DNA of 64,000 nt from Microglena sp. YARC (GCA_022414725.1 CM039464.1:11137488-11201487); one strand, 5' to 3'; counted from the stretch's first letter, positions 9,209 to 18,877 are shown. The notes: generated by a model not told the origin, from the sequence alone. Program-made: numbers and translations.

Positions 9209-9880
9209 TCAAGGCGGGGTGATGTTGCCATCGCCGTAGAAATGCATACCCGGGTTGTGCGGAAACCTAGCGAGCTGCGCTGCCAACTGGCTGACCCGGG
9301 CCTCCAGACAGTTGGTCTTGGCTGCATCCTGTACAGCTGACATGACATTGGAGTGAGATGCCAGATGGTCCATCCTGGCTGCATCCTGTACAGCTTGGGC
9401 TGACATGACATTGGAGTAAGATGCCATGACATTGGAGTGAGATGCCAGATGATCCATCCTGGCTGCATCCTGTACAGCTTGGGCTGCCATGACATTGGAG
9501 TGAGATGCCAGATGGTCCATCCTGGCTGCATCCTGTACAGCTTGGGCTGACATGACATTGGAGTACGATGCCATGACATTGGAGTGAGATGCCAGATGGT
9601 CCATCCTGGCTGCATCCTGTACAGCTTGGGCTGACATGACATTGGAGTAAGATGCCATGACATTGGAGTGAGATGCCAGATGGTCCATCCTGGCTGCATC
9701 CTGTACAGCTTGGGCTGACATGACGTCGACCTGGGCCTCCAATTCTTTTTTCGCCTTACCCAGTCTTTCCAAGTAAGCGATGCTGTCAACTGCACAGGTT
9801 GGAATGTTAGCAAGATGGCTGGGACATTTATTGGAATATGGTTGGCAAGGGATTCCGTATTTACGTCGAACGCAGGCCAT
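9209..9880 (-). CDS. tandem-repeat coiled-coil protein
   Basis: A 223-residue protein from the ATG at 9880. The first 55 residues are unique: a Cys/Pro-containing start MACVRRKYGIPCQPY, then a helical heptad-like segment YLERLGKAKKELEAQVDV. The rest is made of 28- and 21-residue units carrying SAQAVQDAARMDHLASHSN. A non-repeated tail with a further short helix (LEARVSQLAAQLARF) closes it, so a filamentous or oligomeric protein is likely. All units are multiples of 21 bases, so the frame is kept. A second frame also stays open across the repeat, but only this one has a sensible N- and C-terminus. The downstream duplication copy keeps only the first 60 residues. No function recognised. Confidence 0.5.
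   Translation of the reverse strand: MACVRRKYGIPCQPYSNKCPSHLANIPTCAVDSIAYLERLGKAKKELEAQVDVMSAQAVQDAARMDHLASHSNVMASYSNVMSAQAVQDAARMDHLASHSNVMASYSNVMSAQAVQDAARMDHLASHSNVMAAQAVQDAARMDHLASHSNVMASYSNVMSAQAVQDAARMDHLASHSNVMSAVQDAAKTNCLEARVSQLAAQLARFPHNPGMHFYGDGNITPP
9300..9720 (+). repeat. 84/63-bp tandem repeat inside the coiled-coil gene
   Basis: TGGTCCATCCTGGCTGCATC starts units at 9366, 9450 (one mismatch), 9513, 9597 and 9681, spaced 84, 63, 84 and 84 bases. Each is built from a 21-base GATGCCATGACATTGGAGT-like element. Confidence 0.9.
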
Positions 9881-9978
9881 GTAATTCGCTCACAATTTAT
9901 GTACACTCAATGAATCACAATTTATGAGTTTTCAATTGAACTCACCCAACACTTGCATGAATAAAAGTTGCCCGCTCT

Positions 9979-10059
9979 TACAGTTGTTCTCAAATAAAGT
10001 GGGACACACCTTATAATCATCCAGACTGCAGATCTTTGCGTTTGGGCAACGTTGGGGGG
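9979..10059 (+). repeat. isolated Tc1/mariner-type terminal repeat, copy 1
   Basis: TACAGTTGTTCTCAAATAAA then GTGGGACACACC, a TA-initiated end typical of Tc1/mariner elements. It is followed by a shared subterminal block to GGGCAACGTTGGGGG. The same end occurs at 10708 (one mismatch), and shorter or diverged ends at 14508, 33191 and 33814. Confidence 0.7.
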
Positions 10060-10147
10060 GGGGTGCAGCAGGTTGAAGAATTTTACAGAAGCGTTGGTTG
10101 CCATACATGCATTCTGATATTTAGTACCTGCAAATTCCTCATACACT

Positions 10148-10651
10148 TCAAGCCATGCCAAATGTCACCAACTCCCATGTGACACCCGGAGCCAAGAAAT
10201 CTGTGTGGACGATGCAGTTGCATGCCAGCATGGTGATGTAGTTCTCATAGGTGTCCCAGCAGGTGTGCTTCTCCCTGTACCAGACGGCATAGTCGAGCAC
10301 TGACCGCTGGTGCCGAGTACCAATCTCGTCTACGCATGCCATGACATCCTTGGCACCTTGGATCACAGCATCGACCTTCTGGGCAGTGGTCATATTGAAA
10401 GTAGGAACACCGTTGTCATCCATCGTGAGAGAACCGAAGTCAGCTTCTTCGCGGCACTTGTAAGCAAAGAAGAGAAGCAGAAAGGACGACAAACCCTTCC
10501 TGCTCCACCTCGTAACAGTGAATGTGTAAGCGGCACCGAAGAGGGTGAACTCCATGGTGGCCTCATGGGTATTCCTTATTGTCAAGCTGACGTTGACTGA
10601 AGTGCCCATGATGCGGCTTTTGAATGTCGTAGTACTAAGGCTTGCATCCAT
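10148..10651 (-). CDS. uncharacterised protein, copy A
   Basis: The protein has 167 residues. I chose the ATG at 10651 because it is the only start shared with copy B; one extra T in A changes the frame upstream of it. The N-terminal half alternates short hydrophobic strands (TSVNVSLTIRN, MEFTLFGAAYTFTVTRW), suggesting a beta sandwich. The C-terminal half is helical with several Cys and His (EKHTCWDTYENY, ACNCIVHTDF). I do not recognise the family. The gene sits between two mariner-type ends at 9979 and 10708, so it may have been moved as cargo between them, although both ends point the same way. Confidence 0.5.
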   Translation of the reverse strand: MDASLSTTTFKSRIMGTSVNVSLTIRNTHEATMEFTLFGAAYTFTVTRWSRKGLSSFLLLFFAYKCREEADFGSLTMDDNGVPTFNMTTAQKVDAVIQGAKDVMACVDEIGTRHQRSVLDYAVWYREKHTCWDTYENYITMLACNCIVHTDFLAPGVTWELVTFGMA

Positions 10652-10707
10652 TTTCTTCAACTGCATACATATTGAAGTTATCCAATCATTTAATGCAATT
10701 TAATTGA

Positions 10708-10790
10708 TACAGTAGTTCTCAAATAAAGTGGGACACACCTTATAATCATCCAGACTGCAGATCGTTGCTTTTGGGCAACGTTGGGGGGGA
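10708..10790 (+). repeat. isolated Tc1/mariner-type terminal repeat, copy 2
   Basis: TACAGTAGTTCTCAAATAAA then GTGGGACACACC and the same subterminal block as at 9979, in the same rather than inverted orientation. It lies just upstream of the RFC start. Confidence 0.7.
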
Positions 10791-10816
10791 CTGAGCGCGC
10801 TCGAAATAAGGCATAA

Positions 10817-12792
10817 ATGAAGATTGAGACTGAGCGCGCAGAAGCACTTGAGAAGCAACTGAGGTACGAACTGTCAAGCATGACTGCCGAGCAATGGAAT
10901 TCCTGAACGATCATGACAAAGTAGTATTTGGTGTCCAGGCTCCTTCAGGTAATGCCGGCTACCAACTGTGGGTGGACAAGTACAAGCCAACAAACACTAG
11001 AGAGCTGGTGGGAAACAACACGCTGATTGCCACCCTCAGGATGTGGCTCAGCAACTGGGAGGGTGTAAATCTGCGTGGCCAGCAACCACAGGCCCCTCCT
11101 GGCAACCGGAAGAATCCTAAGGACCTGTCCAAGAAGGCGGTGCTGCTCAGTGGTCCTCCGGGAATCGGCAAAACCTCTGCCGCCCATATATTGGCCAAGG
11201 AGTGTAACTTTGAGATTGTGGAGATGAATGCCAATGACACCCGTAACAAGTCGGATTCAAAGATCTCAGCTGGCATGGGAGGAAGTCGGCCAACATGATC
11301 AAGGAGATGGCAACCAATCGATCTCTGTTGGTGGGAGCTGATGGGAAAATGAAGAAGCAGCTGCTGATCATGGATGAGGTTGATGGGATGTCTGGTGGTG
11401 ACCGTGGTGGTGTGCAAGACCTGATCCAGACGATCAAGTCCTCAAAGGTGCCCATTATCTGCATCTGTAACGACAAGTGGAACCAGAAGTTGAAAAGCTT
11501 GCGGAACTACTGTGTGGAGCTTGACTTCAGGTCACCCACCCCACAGCAAGTCAAGATAAGGATGATGGAGATGTGCCGCAAGGAGGGGCTGACTGTCAAT
11601 GATGCCACCATGGAGGCCCTGGCCAAGGGAGCCAATTGCGACCTACGCTCTATCCTAGGACAGCTGCAAATGGTCCGTCTTAGTCGCACCACCCTGTCCT
11701 ACGATGACGTTAAGGGCAGCCAGGCATGCGACAAGGACAGTGACCTGTCTCCTTTCGAGTGTGCAAGAAAGTTGCTAGAGCCTGCCAGCTCAAGCATGAG
11801 CATTCAAGATCGGCTGAACCTAGCTATGGTGGACGACATCGTCCCCCTGTTGATCCAGGGAGAACTACCTTAACCACCGCCCAGTCATCGCAGGAACTGA
11901 GAAGCAGCGGATGAGGGCAGTGGCGAAGTCAGCTGAGGCCATATCTGCAGGAGATGTGATCAACACGTCTGTGCGGCGCTACATGAACTGGAGCCTTATG
12001 CCTGCCTTCAACACGCTTGCATGCCTTGTGCCGGGGGCGTACATGCGCGGCGGGAGGGACGCCTTCTGGACAGGAAACAACTACTCTCGCTTCACCTCAT
12101 GGCTGGGCAACTTCTCAACCTCAAACAAGCAAAACGCTTGCTGGGAGACCTCACCACCACCATGTCTTCCAGCGGCCACATGGCTTCTAGCAGATCTCCC
12201 GTGCGGTTAGAGTACCAATCAGCCATGCGCACCCTACTGACGCGTCCACTAGTGACTGATGGAGAGAGTGGTGGCATCCAGCAGAGTGTTACCCTGATGC
12301 AGGACTACTGCGTCTCCCGGGAAATGTTTGACTACGTGATTGACGTGACCAAGTTCAAGACCAAGGCCGATTGGGGAGAGGACCCCATGAAGGATGTCCC
12401 TACAAAGATTAAGAGCGCCTTTACCAGGAGCTTCAACCGGCAAGGCCTGCAGGCGAAGTGCGGTGCAATGCTCTCCGCACCTCTGAAGGGCAAAAAGGGT
12501 AAGAAGGGCGCTGCCGGAGCAGAAGACGGAGCGGATGACGATGAGGACGAGTCCGGGTTCGAGAAGCTTAGTGCAGGCGTTGCAGATGAAGACGAGGACG
12601 CAGATGATGGCGACGAGATGGTAGCGGCAGCCAAAGCCCAGCTGCTAAGTGCCAAGCTGAGCAAGAGAGGCATGACGATGGACTTAAAGTCTGACAAGGC
12701 TCCAGTCAAGGGGAAGGGCAGTGCGGGACGGGGCTCCGGGGGCAGAGGGGCAGGTGCAGGTAGAGGGAGTGGGGGGAGGGGGGGTGGCATAG
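10817..12792 (+). CDS. replication factor C large subunit (RFC1-like), copy A, frameshifted
   Basis: This is the clamp-loader large subunit, an AAA+ ATPase that opens PCNA at primer ends. Motifs in order: LWVDKYKP (RFC box II), LLSGPPGIGKTSAA (Walker A), MDEVDGMSGGDRGG (Walker B), IICICND (sensor 1). The RFC1-specific C-terminal domain follows (MNWSLMPAF, FTSWLGNFS), then an acidic stretch and a Gly/Arg-rich tail. The N-terminal BRCT domain of cellular RFC1 is absent; short forms of this kind are seen in giant viruses. From ATG 10817 the frame is broken at least near 10903 (C missing), 11281 (G missing), 11855 (G extra) and 12131 (A missing). Copy B is intact at each of these points, so both copies probably represent one gene. 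The end is set at TAG 12790-12792, but the G-run before it makes the frame uncertain. Confidence 0.85.
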
Positions 12793-12810
12793 ACCTACTG
12801 TCACGTGGGC

Positions 12811-12886
12811 TGCTACACCATTAGGTTACACCGTAAGGTGTGCCGTACACGAGGCGGTTTCATTTTAGTATTCCGTCGACTGTATC
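12811..12886 (+). repeat. hairpin repeat (ACACCGTAAGGTGT family), copy 1
   Basis: GTTACACCGTAAGGTGTGCC, then GTACACGAGGCGGTTTCATT and TTCCGTCGACTGTA. ACACC-GTAA-GGTGT is a perfect hairpin. Copies: 22089 (same orientation), 28919 and 33693 (inverted); truncated forms near 28437 and 43063. Confidence 0.85.
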
Positions 12887-12999
12887 ACTATACTATCGAC
12901 TTAACCCCACTGTCTGGTCTCACGGCCCTACAGATCTTGAGCTTTAATAGTCCCTGCTTCCAGCAACATTTAAATAGGGTTTTCAGAGTTGTAATCCCA

Positions 13000-13439
13000 A
13001 TGAAATCAGTAAGCGGCAACTACTTTCGAGTCGGAGCACTCCTTCGCGTTTGCCATGCTCATAATTGTTTAGGGTTTTATATTGTACATTTCAAAACACG
13101 ATCTTCAGACATGGATTACTTACCTTACCAGAATCCCACGTACACTGTAGGTCCATTGTAACCATAGACAACCCAACAACGCACAACGACTTGGATAAGA
13201 CAACAAGTATCGTGGGGCTAGTATACGAGTCTTACATTCACAAGGGATTTCCGATGTATGGTGTGCTGATGAGAAAGAACCATGCGTGCTATGACATGAA
13301 AAATTTCAAGCAATCCACCTCATGCTTGTCAAGTGATATATGTTGCCAACACTTGGATGAGAACCGTATCACAACACTTGATGTCAACAACAGTAATCAC
13401 TTTCGGGCAAAGCATGATCAGCATGCATGTCGGGAATGA
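13000..13439 (+). CDS. uncharacterised protein, copy A, one frameshift
   Basis: Copy B of this gene is open for 146 residues from the equivalent ATG. Here one G is missing in GTAGGTCC near 13149, which breaks the frame. Recognisable stretches are MKSVSGNYFRVGALL, the strands SIVTIDNPTTHND and SIVGLVYESYIHKGFPMYGV, and a C-terminal Cys/His-rich tail (SCLSSDICCQHLDEN). The open frame extends upstream into a dispersed hairpin repeat, which I regard as non-coding. No family recognised. Confidence 0.4.
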
Positions 13440-13779
13440 ACAATGTGTAGGGATAGAGACTTTGGCCTCCGTAGGGAATCCGGGTCCGCAGGCCTGCCCC
13501 AAAAAACGAAGGGGAGCTGGAGTTGGAGGCGCAGGTTCGAATCACACGAGGAGCATCTTTCGGGGCGAGTGGGTGGTGGTTTCCACGGCGCACGTGAGTA
13601 GTTGCTGCATGCATGTTGCAACCTTTCGAACCTGCTGCTACTGCTTTCAGTCTTTATCGAACCCGAGCTCATCTTTGCCAACCCTTCAGGTACAACAACA
13701 CCATGCCACCCACGTGTGGTGAGTCGAGTCTACATGCATATAAAAAACAGGCATCTAACCTTCAATACGACTTGCCACC

Positions 13780-14544
13780 ATGTTTACTGGTAACTGCTCC
13801 TCATGTCCTTGTTACAGCAACTGCCGGTGCACGTATGCTCCACCTTTCCAGGACGGGGATTCAGAGGTAGCACTCAACCTACCGGGCAAGGTCATGCATG
13901 TGCGAGCCCTGTGCAGTGGCTTAGCGTCCATTCGCCCGAGCCTACTCTATGTCAAGAATGCACTGGAAGATCATCATGACATGGATTGGACAATTTTTCA
14001 AGACACCGTAGCACGAGAGCTCACTATGGCATCCATGTTCCTGGGCGGCATTTTGGACGGCTGCGTGATCGCAGAGATGCAGCAATCCAGAGACAAAGGG
14101 GGGCCTGCAGCTCCCAAGAGATCTGTGTCCTTCCAGGGAACCATGTTCCAGGATGCAACGCTTCGCAACATACAGGAAGGGTTCAACGGATTGCGTTCGT
14201 TTTACTTTGAAGAGCAGAGTGTGCAGGCAAGCTTATGGACTGTCATAATTTTTTGGAAACACTACTTTCCTTACCAACCGCTACCAACAGAGTTCTCGCG
14301 AGGAAGGCTACACACTCTACTCGACTTCCAGCTTGTCCTCGACAGTGACCATGCAGCACTTGACCCAGGTATACCTGAGTCCAAGGACAGCCTCAATAGC
14401 AAGCCACTCAGCGGTCCTGTGGTGCACGACCTCCTAATCCCTGCGTTCAACGCTGCGTGCGGCATTACTGCTCGCCTTGTGGAGATTTATGCAGTTTCTG
14501 GAAATCATACAGTTGATCAAATAATTTTGGGACACTCAGTATAA
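13780..14544 (+). CDS. uncharacterised protein ending in a mariner-type terminal repeat, copy A
   Basis: A 254-residue protein. The N-terminus is Cys-rich (CSSCPCYSNCRC), then a helical body with LYVKNALEDHHDMDW and RNIQEGFNGLRSFYFEEQ, and a hydrophobic stretch LWTVIIFWKHYFPYQ. The last dozen residues (HTVDQIILGHSV) are encoded by a Tc1/mariner-type end at 14508-14541, so the native C-terminus was probably replaced by insertion. Sequence before the start (13594-13650) looks like a GT-AG intron, so the true 5' end may be spliced. Copy B has small indels around residues 80-110. No family recognised. Confidence 0.5.
   Translation: MFTGNCSSCPCYSNCRCTYAPPFQDGDSEVALNLPGKVMHVRALCSGLASIRPSLLYVKNALEDHHDMDWTIFQDTVARELTMASMFLGGILDGCVIAEMQQSRDKGGPAAPKRSVSFQGTMFQDATLRNIQEGFNGLRSFYFEEQSVQASLWTVIIFWKHYFPYQPLPTEFSRGRLHTLLDFQLVLDSDHAALDPGIPESKDSLNSKPLSGPVVHDLLIPAFNAACGITARLVEIYAVSGNHTVDQIILGHSV
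14508..14541 (+). repeat. Tc1/mariner-type terminal repeat, copy 3
   Basis: TACAGTTGATCAAATAATTT then TGGGACACTCAGTA, starting and ending with TA; the duplicate is at 23792-23825. It supplies the C-terminus and stop of the preceding gene. Confidence 0.65.
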
Positions 14545-15292
14545 TTTGAATGATATCCCCCGAAACCAGATACAGGTCCGTGGTTCACTACAAATATTTT
14601 TTGAGGAGTTGCAACATGTGATCACCGTTTTCGCCTACTTTACCGTGTGTTTCCGGGGTTTGAGTGATCGATCCCCCAAGAGTATCGACATCGTTCCACC
14701 GTTTGATATAAGTTAAGTGTAGTCTGCTTGCTACGGGGACGATGAGGGTCACTTCGCTTCACCGCCCAAGTGTTACAGTGAGAAGCCCAAGTGTTACAGT
14801 GAGAAGCCCAAGCGTTACAGTGTACACGAGTCATCAAATGAATCCAATCCAATCCTCTTCCCCGCTCCGCAGTGCCCGCGCTCCCCCTTCAGAAACCAAT
14901 CGAGCAGGAGTCTGCTTTAAGCCTCCGTGTGAAAATGAGTATGCGCAAGTCATCGTGATCCCCGCAATCCGCACGACTGCCGACATGATCGATCATGTAT
15001 GTGTCATCTTCTGTGTCAAGTTTAAGTTGTTGTTTGCATCGAGTTCTTCATGAACACAGATTTGATCATGTTGGAGGGAGTTGTCAATTGAGCAGTGCCT
15101 AGTATCATAAAATCCGATAGACCAAGACCAATCTGAACTGTTTTGTGTGGCATGCTTCATGTAATTGACTACCTCATCGCATGTATTTGGAAATTGTGCA
15201 AATTGTGATGCAAACCCATGGAAATTGGTGATGCTGTGTTTGGGGAACTGCATTGAGTGGGACATGTCTTCATAATGGTTTATCGAAAATCC
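14545..15292. other. intergenic repeat cluster
   Basis: No convincing gene. CCCAAGTGTTACAGTGAGAA occurs three times in tandem at 14764-14822 (the core recurs near 32370). At 14850-14970 a CCGCTCCGCAGTGCCC stem is followed by the CGAGCAGGAGTCTGCT palindrome (14901-14921) and the GAGTATGCGCAAGTCA block shared with 9.1 kb. Confidence 0.6.
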
Positions 15293-15832
15293 TCAAAGCA
15301 TTTTACAGTTTTGAAGCGAACACCAATCGACATCGTATAGGAAAAAACGAAACTCCAGAAATTTCATGTTTGGGAATGTATCAATCAATGCTTGGACATC
15401 ACCTTGTAGTTTGGACTTCATATTGATGTCGCCATCCCAATATCTTGCTTGTGGAAAAATATCTTCGCCGACAAGCTCGACACAAACTGCATTGCTAATT
15501 ACTGTTGGATTTGATTTCAACAGTAAACAACCTCCACTCTGGACCTTGATTGGTATGTTATCCGCTGATTCACCTCCCATTTTCACAACTTCTGCAATAC
15601 TTTGTGTGCACCCTCGCTTGACGTAACCGATATGTGTGATATCCATATTCATTTTACTGTTCCGCCGATTGTAGTAGATGCCCTCGTTACAAATCGGGTC
15701 ATTTGGCATCTTTACCATCAGGTGATCTGAACTCGCCTCAGCCTGAAGATCTCCAAAATGGACATCTTTAACCCCAGTGCAAATCAAGTTGGACGTGCCT
15801 AACGCAGCGATGAGAGAAGCGTAATCTGTCAT
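15293..15832 (-). CDS. uncharacterised 179-residue protein, copy A
   Basis: I start it at ATG 15832 (MTDYASLIAALGTSNL). The frame stays open further upstream only through a GT microsatellite and a GC-rich repeat, which is not credible coding. The sequence alternates strands and turns: VKDVHFGDLQAEASSD, HLMVKMPNDPICNEG, MNMDITHIGYVKRGC, GGCLLLKSNPTVISN. It ends with an aromatic-rich segment, FLEFRFFLYDVDWCSL. Copy B at 24576-25115 is intact and identical in translation. The pattern suggests a small beta-rich domain, but I recognise no family. Confidence 0.55.
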   Translation of the reverse strand: MTDYASLIAALGTSNLICTGVKDVHFGDLQAEASSDHLMVKMPNDPICNEGIYYNRRNSKMNMDITHIGYVKRGCTQSIAEVVKMGGESADNIPIKVQSGGCLLLKSNPTVISNAVCVELVGEDIFPQARYWDGDINMKSKLQGDVQALIDTFPNMKFLEFRFFLYDVDWCSLQNCKML

Positions 15833-15969
15833 TCTATACTGTATGCAAAAGAATTGGGAGTTGAATGAGCGAACGTGTAGATAGATATGAAAATCTTTGG
15901 GGGGGGAAGAGGTGTCACGATGAACCAAGTTTGCTGATACTGTCCATGTCCGAGATGGAAGCGGCGGCG

Positions 15970-15973
<4 letters not shown>

Positions 15974-16017
<44 letters not shown>
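15974..16017 (+). repeat. GT microsatellite
   Basis: About 22 uninterrupted GT units; the B copy at 25254-25302 is a few units longer. Confidence 0.95.
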
Positions 16018-16062
16018 TTTCCGTTCCGTAAATCAGTAGTGTGTCTGCTGGATGATGTGACA

Positions 16063-16182
16063 TGTGGGCTCCCTCCGGTCGCCCACCCGCTCGGTTCCTC
16101 GCGGACTCCTTTGTGGGGGCTCCCCTCCGGTCGCCCCCGGTCGCTCCGTTGTGGGGAAGAGGTGAAAGGGGCTCCGCCACTT
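16063..16182 (+). repeat. CTCCGGTCGCC family repeat, copy 2
   Basis: Matches 4841-4960 closely and 25349-25470 almost exactly. It is followed by the T-rich block TTTTGTTACTTTCGTTATTT that also occurs near 3.6 kb. Confidence 0.85.
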
Positions 16183-16565
16183 GTTTAATGTGGTACGGTG
16201 GTATTTTGTTACTTTCGTTATTTTTTGATGGGGAGGGCCATAGTGGCACCTGTGCCGCCGTGATGAGAGTGGTCTGTCTCTCTGTGATGTGACTCAACAC
16301 AGGTTCCGCCTGATGCAAAAGTCTCCCTGTGAGTGACTACTCGGCTCCGCCGATGGAGGTGCCGCCTGATGCGAAAGTCGCCGTCCTTGATGAGATGAGG
16401 GAGGGGCATGATAAAAGACCCGACGATCCCCGTAACAGCATAATTTCCTTTTGTTTTGTTCTCTCTTCCTCATTTCTAGAATCAGCAGTAGCATCCTTCA
16501 TCTAGCCGATAGGTGGTGGGTCCCGTGAGAGGATCTTCTCGTATTCCCAAAATATGTGGTGGCTG

Positions 16566-16766
16566 CTACCTTGACACCACTCTCATCTCTCCGATATCCT
16601 TATCAAAGGCTGCAGACCGTGGTCCTCTGTAGGCGCTCGCCTGGATGTGCGCCGCCTCACTTATGTCATTTGGATCATCATCAGTATCCGACGATCGACA
16701 TGAACGACGACCCTCATAGTTGGTCGTAACTTGCCCATCATGTGTGAGGCTGATGAGCCCTTGCAC
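16566..16766 (-). CDS. possible small protein, copy A
   Basis: A 66-residue frame with an acidic middle (SSDTDDDPNDISEAA) and a mixed C-terminus. Copy B at 25852-26052 differs by one residue. Preservation in both units is weak evidence because the units are nearly identical anyway. No family recognised. Confidence 0.2.
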   Translation of the reverse strand: MQGLISLTHDGQVTTNYEGRRSCRSSDTDDDPNDISEAAHIQASAYRGPRSAAFDKDIGEMRVVSR

Positions 16767-16798
16767 TGTTTAAAGATTTCAAATAAATTTAAAGTAAT

Positions 16799-16824
16799 TA
16801 AAAGGCTCTGCCTTAGGCCTTTTA
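16799..16824. terminator. AAAAGGC/GCCTTTT hairpin, transcription-end candidate
   Basis: AAAAGGCTCTGCCTTAGGCC followed by TTTT forms a 7-bp stem with a 10-base loop. It lies in an AT-rich intergenic stretch 33 bases from the start of the small leftward frame. Confidence 0.35.
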
Positions 16825-17220
16825 TTAAAAATATTTCTTTGTGATCGTCCGTAGGTTGCGCAAGAAAGTGGGCAATCTGGAGAGCCAGCTGAATGAAGTG
16901 AGGTGCGAAATATATATTCTACGTCGAGTGATTGTAGGGAGGGCACAATACTCATCATGTTCCTCTCAACACATGTTCACAGCCCGGAGCTTAGTGTCTT
17001 GAGGAGGTTCGCTGGCCGGACAGTCCCATGTTCTGATATGGATGACGACATCGACAGGGCTAGGGGCACATACGGCATGGTGGAGCGCCATTCCCACCGC
17101 CATGCCATTCGGGAAAAGCTCAGGGGAGTGGCCATGGTTCAAATTGACCATCAGTCGCATTACCAGATTCCGGGGGATGTGTGACAGAGGCATATCCTAC
17201 ACGCGTGTTTTCGCGCGCCC

Positions 17221-17345
17221 ATGAAAGACGAGTGTAAGCAGGTCCGATCCGACACGTGTTTCCGCGAGTCAGCAGCTGAATTCTTGTGGCCCACTCTGTG
17301 GGTCCCGCGATTCCTCTTTCATACTCCCGACATAGTTGTCAAGAC
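17221..17345 (+). repeat. CAGCTGAATTC / GTGGGTCCCGCG repeat, copy A
   Basis: It has the same block order as at 40836 and 42430: AAGCAGGTCCGATCCGACAC, GTGTTTCCGCGAGTCA, CAGCTGAATTC, then CCCAC-TCT-GTGGG and CCGCGATTCCTCTTTCAT. The terminal TCTGCTTGA palindrome is lost here (TGTCAAGACACGTG). Confidence 0.8.
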
Positions 17346-17499
17346 ACGTGTTCAGCGCGCACCCTACTTGACGCACCCAGTCCAAGCCACACACACCCCA
17401 GCCATGTCAATCTTAACCAAGTACCGACTCCAATTCTTCGCTCACGAAGAACTCAGTGTGTTAGGGAGCATCCAGCGAACTCCGAAAGTAGCTTTGCAT

Positions 17500-17600
17500 T
17501 TCAGTGAGTGAATTTGGCGATTACGTTACGTGTGTTGTTGTTGTGCTGGCTCTGTTGAGAAAATCGTTTCGTTTGTTTTCGAAACGTTGTCTATTTGGCG
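17500..17600 (+). promoter_or_regulatory. conserved hairpin block upstream of the Ala-rich gene
   Basis: TTTCAGTGAGTGAATTTGGC, GATTACG and TGTGTTGTTGTTGT are followed by AAATCGTTTCG and CGAAACG, a stem of 7 bp around a T-rich loop. The same block occurs at 26788 and at 35662-35765, where it sits in front of another zinc-motif gene. Shared position upstream of two related genes suggests a promoter or leader, possibly acquired by duplication. Confidence 0.5.
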
Positions 17601-17777
17601 CGCGGGGTCCGCGTTGCCTCATCCGCGTTTCCGATTCGGTCCGTTCCCCCCCCCCTATTTGTTGTTTTTATCTGAGCATCCGTTGCATTTCCATGCTAAA
17701 AAAAAAATGACGCCTTTTTCCTTCCTTTGAAACCACAACAACAACAACAACTGATAAACCCCAACTCAACTGATATC

Positions 17778-18734
17778 ATGTCTACCAACAACATGTCTAC
17801 AAACAACATGTCTGCCAACAACATGTCTACCGAGATCACATCATTCGTGAATGATACCTGTATATTAAAAGTTGTCCTAACGACGGACCGAACGAAGCTA
17901 TCCAGCAAACCCACCGTCCCTCAATTGAAGGACATCTGCTACAAGATAATTTCATTTCCCCGCGTTCCTGCGTGCCTCGCAGACCCTGTCTGCGCAATGA
18001 AAATTGCGCACGCTAAGTTTCTCGAAGATTCACCCGGCGCGGAGAAAAAGCCTTTACAGCTAATGCTTCTCCCTGTTGCCGTCGCTGCTGCGAATGCCGT
18101 CGCTTCTGCTTCTGCTGCTGCTGCTGCTCCTGCTGCTTCCTCCTTGCTTGCTCTCGCCAGTGCCCTTGCCCTCCCAGAGGACGACGTCCCCACCGAGGAC
18201 GTTTGCATGTCGGAGGAGAGTTCCGGTGGTACCAAGCGCCCCCGCACCACGGTGTCACTCTCTGTGGCTCCTGCTGCTCCGGCTGCTTCTACTGCTGCTT
18301 CTGCTTCTACTGCTGCTGCTGCTCCTGCTGCTGCTCCTGCTGCTGCTCCTGCTCCTGCTGTTCCTGCTGCTTCTGGTGTCTCGTTTTCAACGGGCCCCCC
18401 CTCCTCCTCCTTGGCCTCCGGTCGTGTTGGTCGTTGCGGGGGGTCCGTTCTAAAGAACGAGCTTCATGTTGGCTCCAAACACGGCGATCTGACCATCGTG
18501 GGGTACTCCCCCACCCTGGGCTGCACTGCTGTCACCATTCACGGCAACCCGTGTGGTAGAAAACAGGTGCTCTTAAGCAACCCCAATGGTGGGACCTTCA
18601 CCACTGGCAAGTGCGCGCACCTAGCGTGCATGAACCAGACTCCCGCAAAGCGTGAGGCGTACCTCGCCAAGAAGCTCGCTGCTATCGAGCTCTCAATTGA
18701 GCTTCGCTCCCTGTCCCTCAGCCAGCAGCTTTAG
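17778..18734 (+). CDS. Ala/Pro-rich protein with Cys/His zinc-type motif, copy A
   Basis: The protein has 318 residues. I start it at ATG 17778; an earlier in-frame TTG lies in a CAA-repeat leader. It opens with three STNNM-type units, then a globular region (TSFVNDTCILKVVLTTD, LKDICYKIISFPRVPACL). Two Ala/Pro-rich low-complexity tracts follow, encoded by GCT/CCT repeats. The C-terminus carries GCTAVTIHGNPCGRK and GKCAHLAC before a helix ending in SLSQQL. This Cys/His spacing resembles small zinc-binding modules common in giant-virus proteins and matches the pattern in the gene at 35063. Copy B has lost a C near 27680 and is broken. Nuclear or DNA-associated roles are guesses. Confidence 0.55.
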   Translation: MSTNNMSTNNMSANNMSTEITSFVNDTCILKVVLTTDRTKLSSKPTVPQLKDICYKIISFPRVPACLADPVCAMKIAHAKFLEDSPGAEKKPLQLMLLPVAVAAANAVASASAAAAAPAASSLLALASALALPEDDVPTEDVCMSEESSGGTKRPRTTVSLSVAPAAPAASTAASASTAAAAPAAAPAAAPAPAVPAASGVSFSTGPPSSSLASGRVGRCGGSVLKNELHVGSKHGDLTIVGYSPTLGCTAVTIHGNPCGRKQVLLSNPNGGTFTTGKCAHLACMNQTPAKREAYLAKKLAAIELSIELRSLSLSQQL

Positions 18735-18816
18735 TTATATAGATACTCAGTTATTTAGATACTCTTTTTTTTTTGCTACATTTCTTAGAGACGAGAAAAA
18801 ATGGTCCTGCCTGTAT

Positions 18817-18877
18817 GTACTGTACTGTACTGTACTGTACTGTACTGTACTGTACTGTACTGTACTGTACTGTACCG
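18817..18877 (+). repeat. TGTAC pentanucleotide microsatellite
   Basis: About 12 units of TACTG, then a GTGC-rich (TGCG)n tract at 18902-18930; the B copy at 28097-28177 is longer. Confidence 0.95.

Noticed and set aside
9175..9906. Alternative leftward frame over the coiled-coil gene (Trp/Pro-rich repeats)
   Set aside because: The 21-base period keeps several frames open. The chosen frame has a helical unique N-terminus and a sensible tail.
15833..16318. N-terminal extension of the 179-residue protein to 341 residues
   Set aside because: The extra codons are a (CACACA)n His-Thr tract from the GT microsatellite and a GC-rich dispersed repeat; ATG 15832 gives a normal start.
16855..16970. 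Leucine-zipper-like exon (LRKKVGNLESQLNEVR) between AG and GT
   Set aside because: Only about 16 residues before a plausible donor, no partner exon found, and unit B adds no independent evidence.
17221..17511. 96-residue frame before the Ala-rich gene
   Set aside because: Most of it is the intergenic palindromic repeat module, which is non-coding in its other copies.
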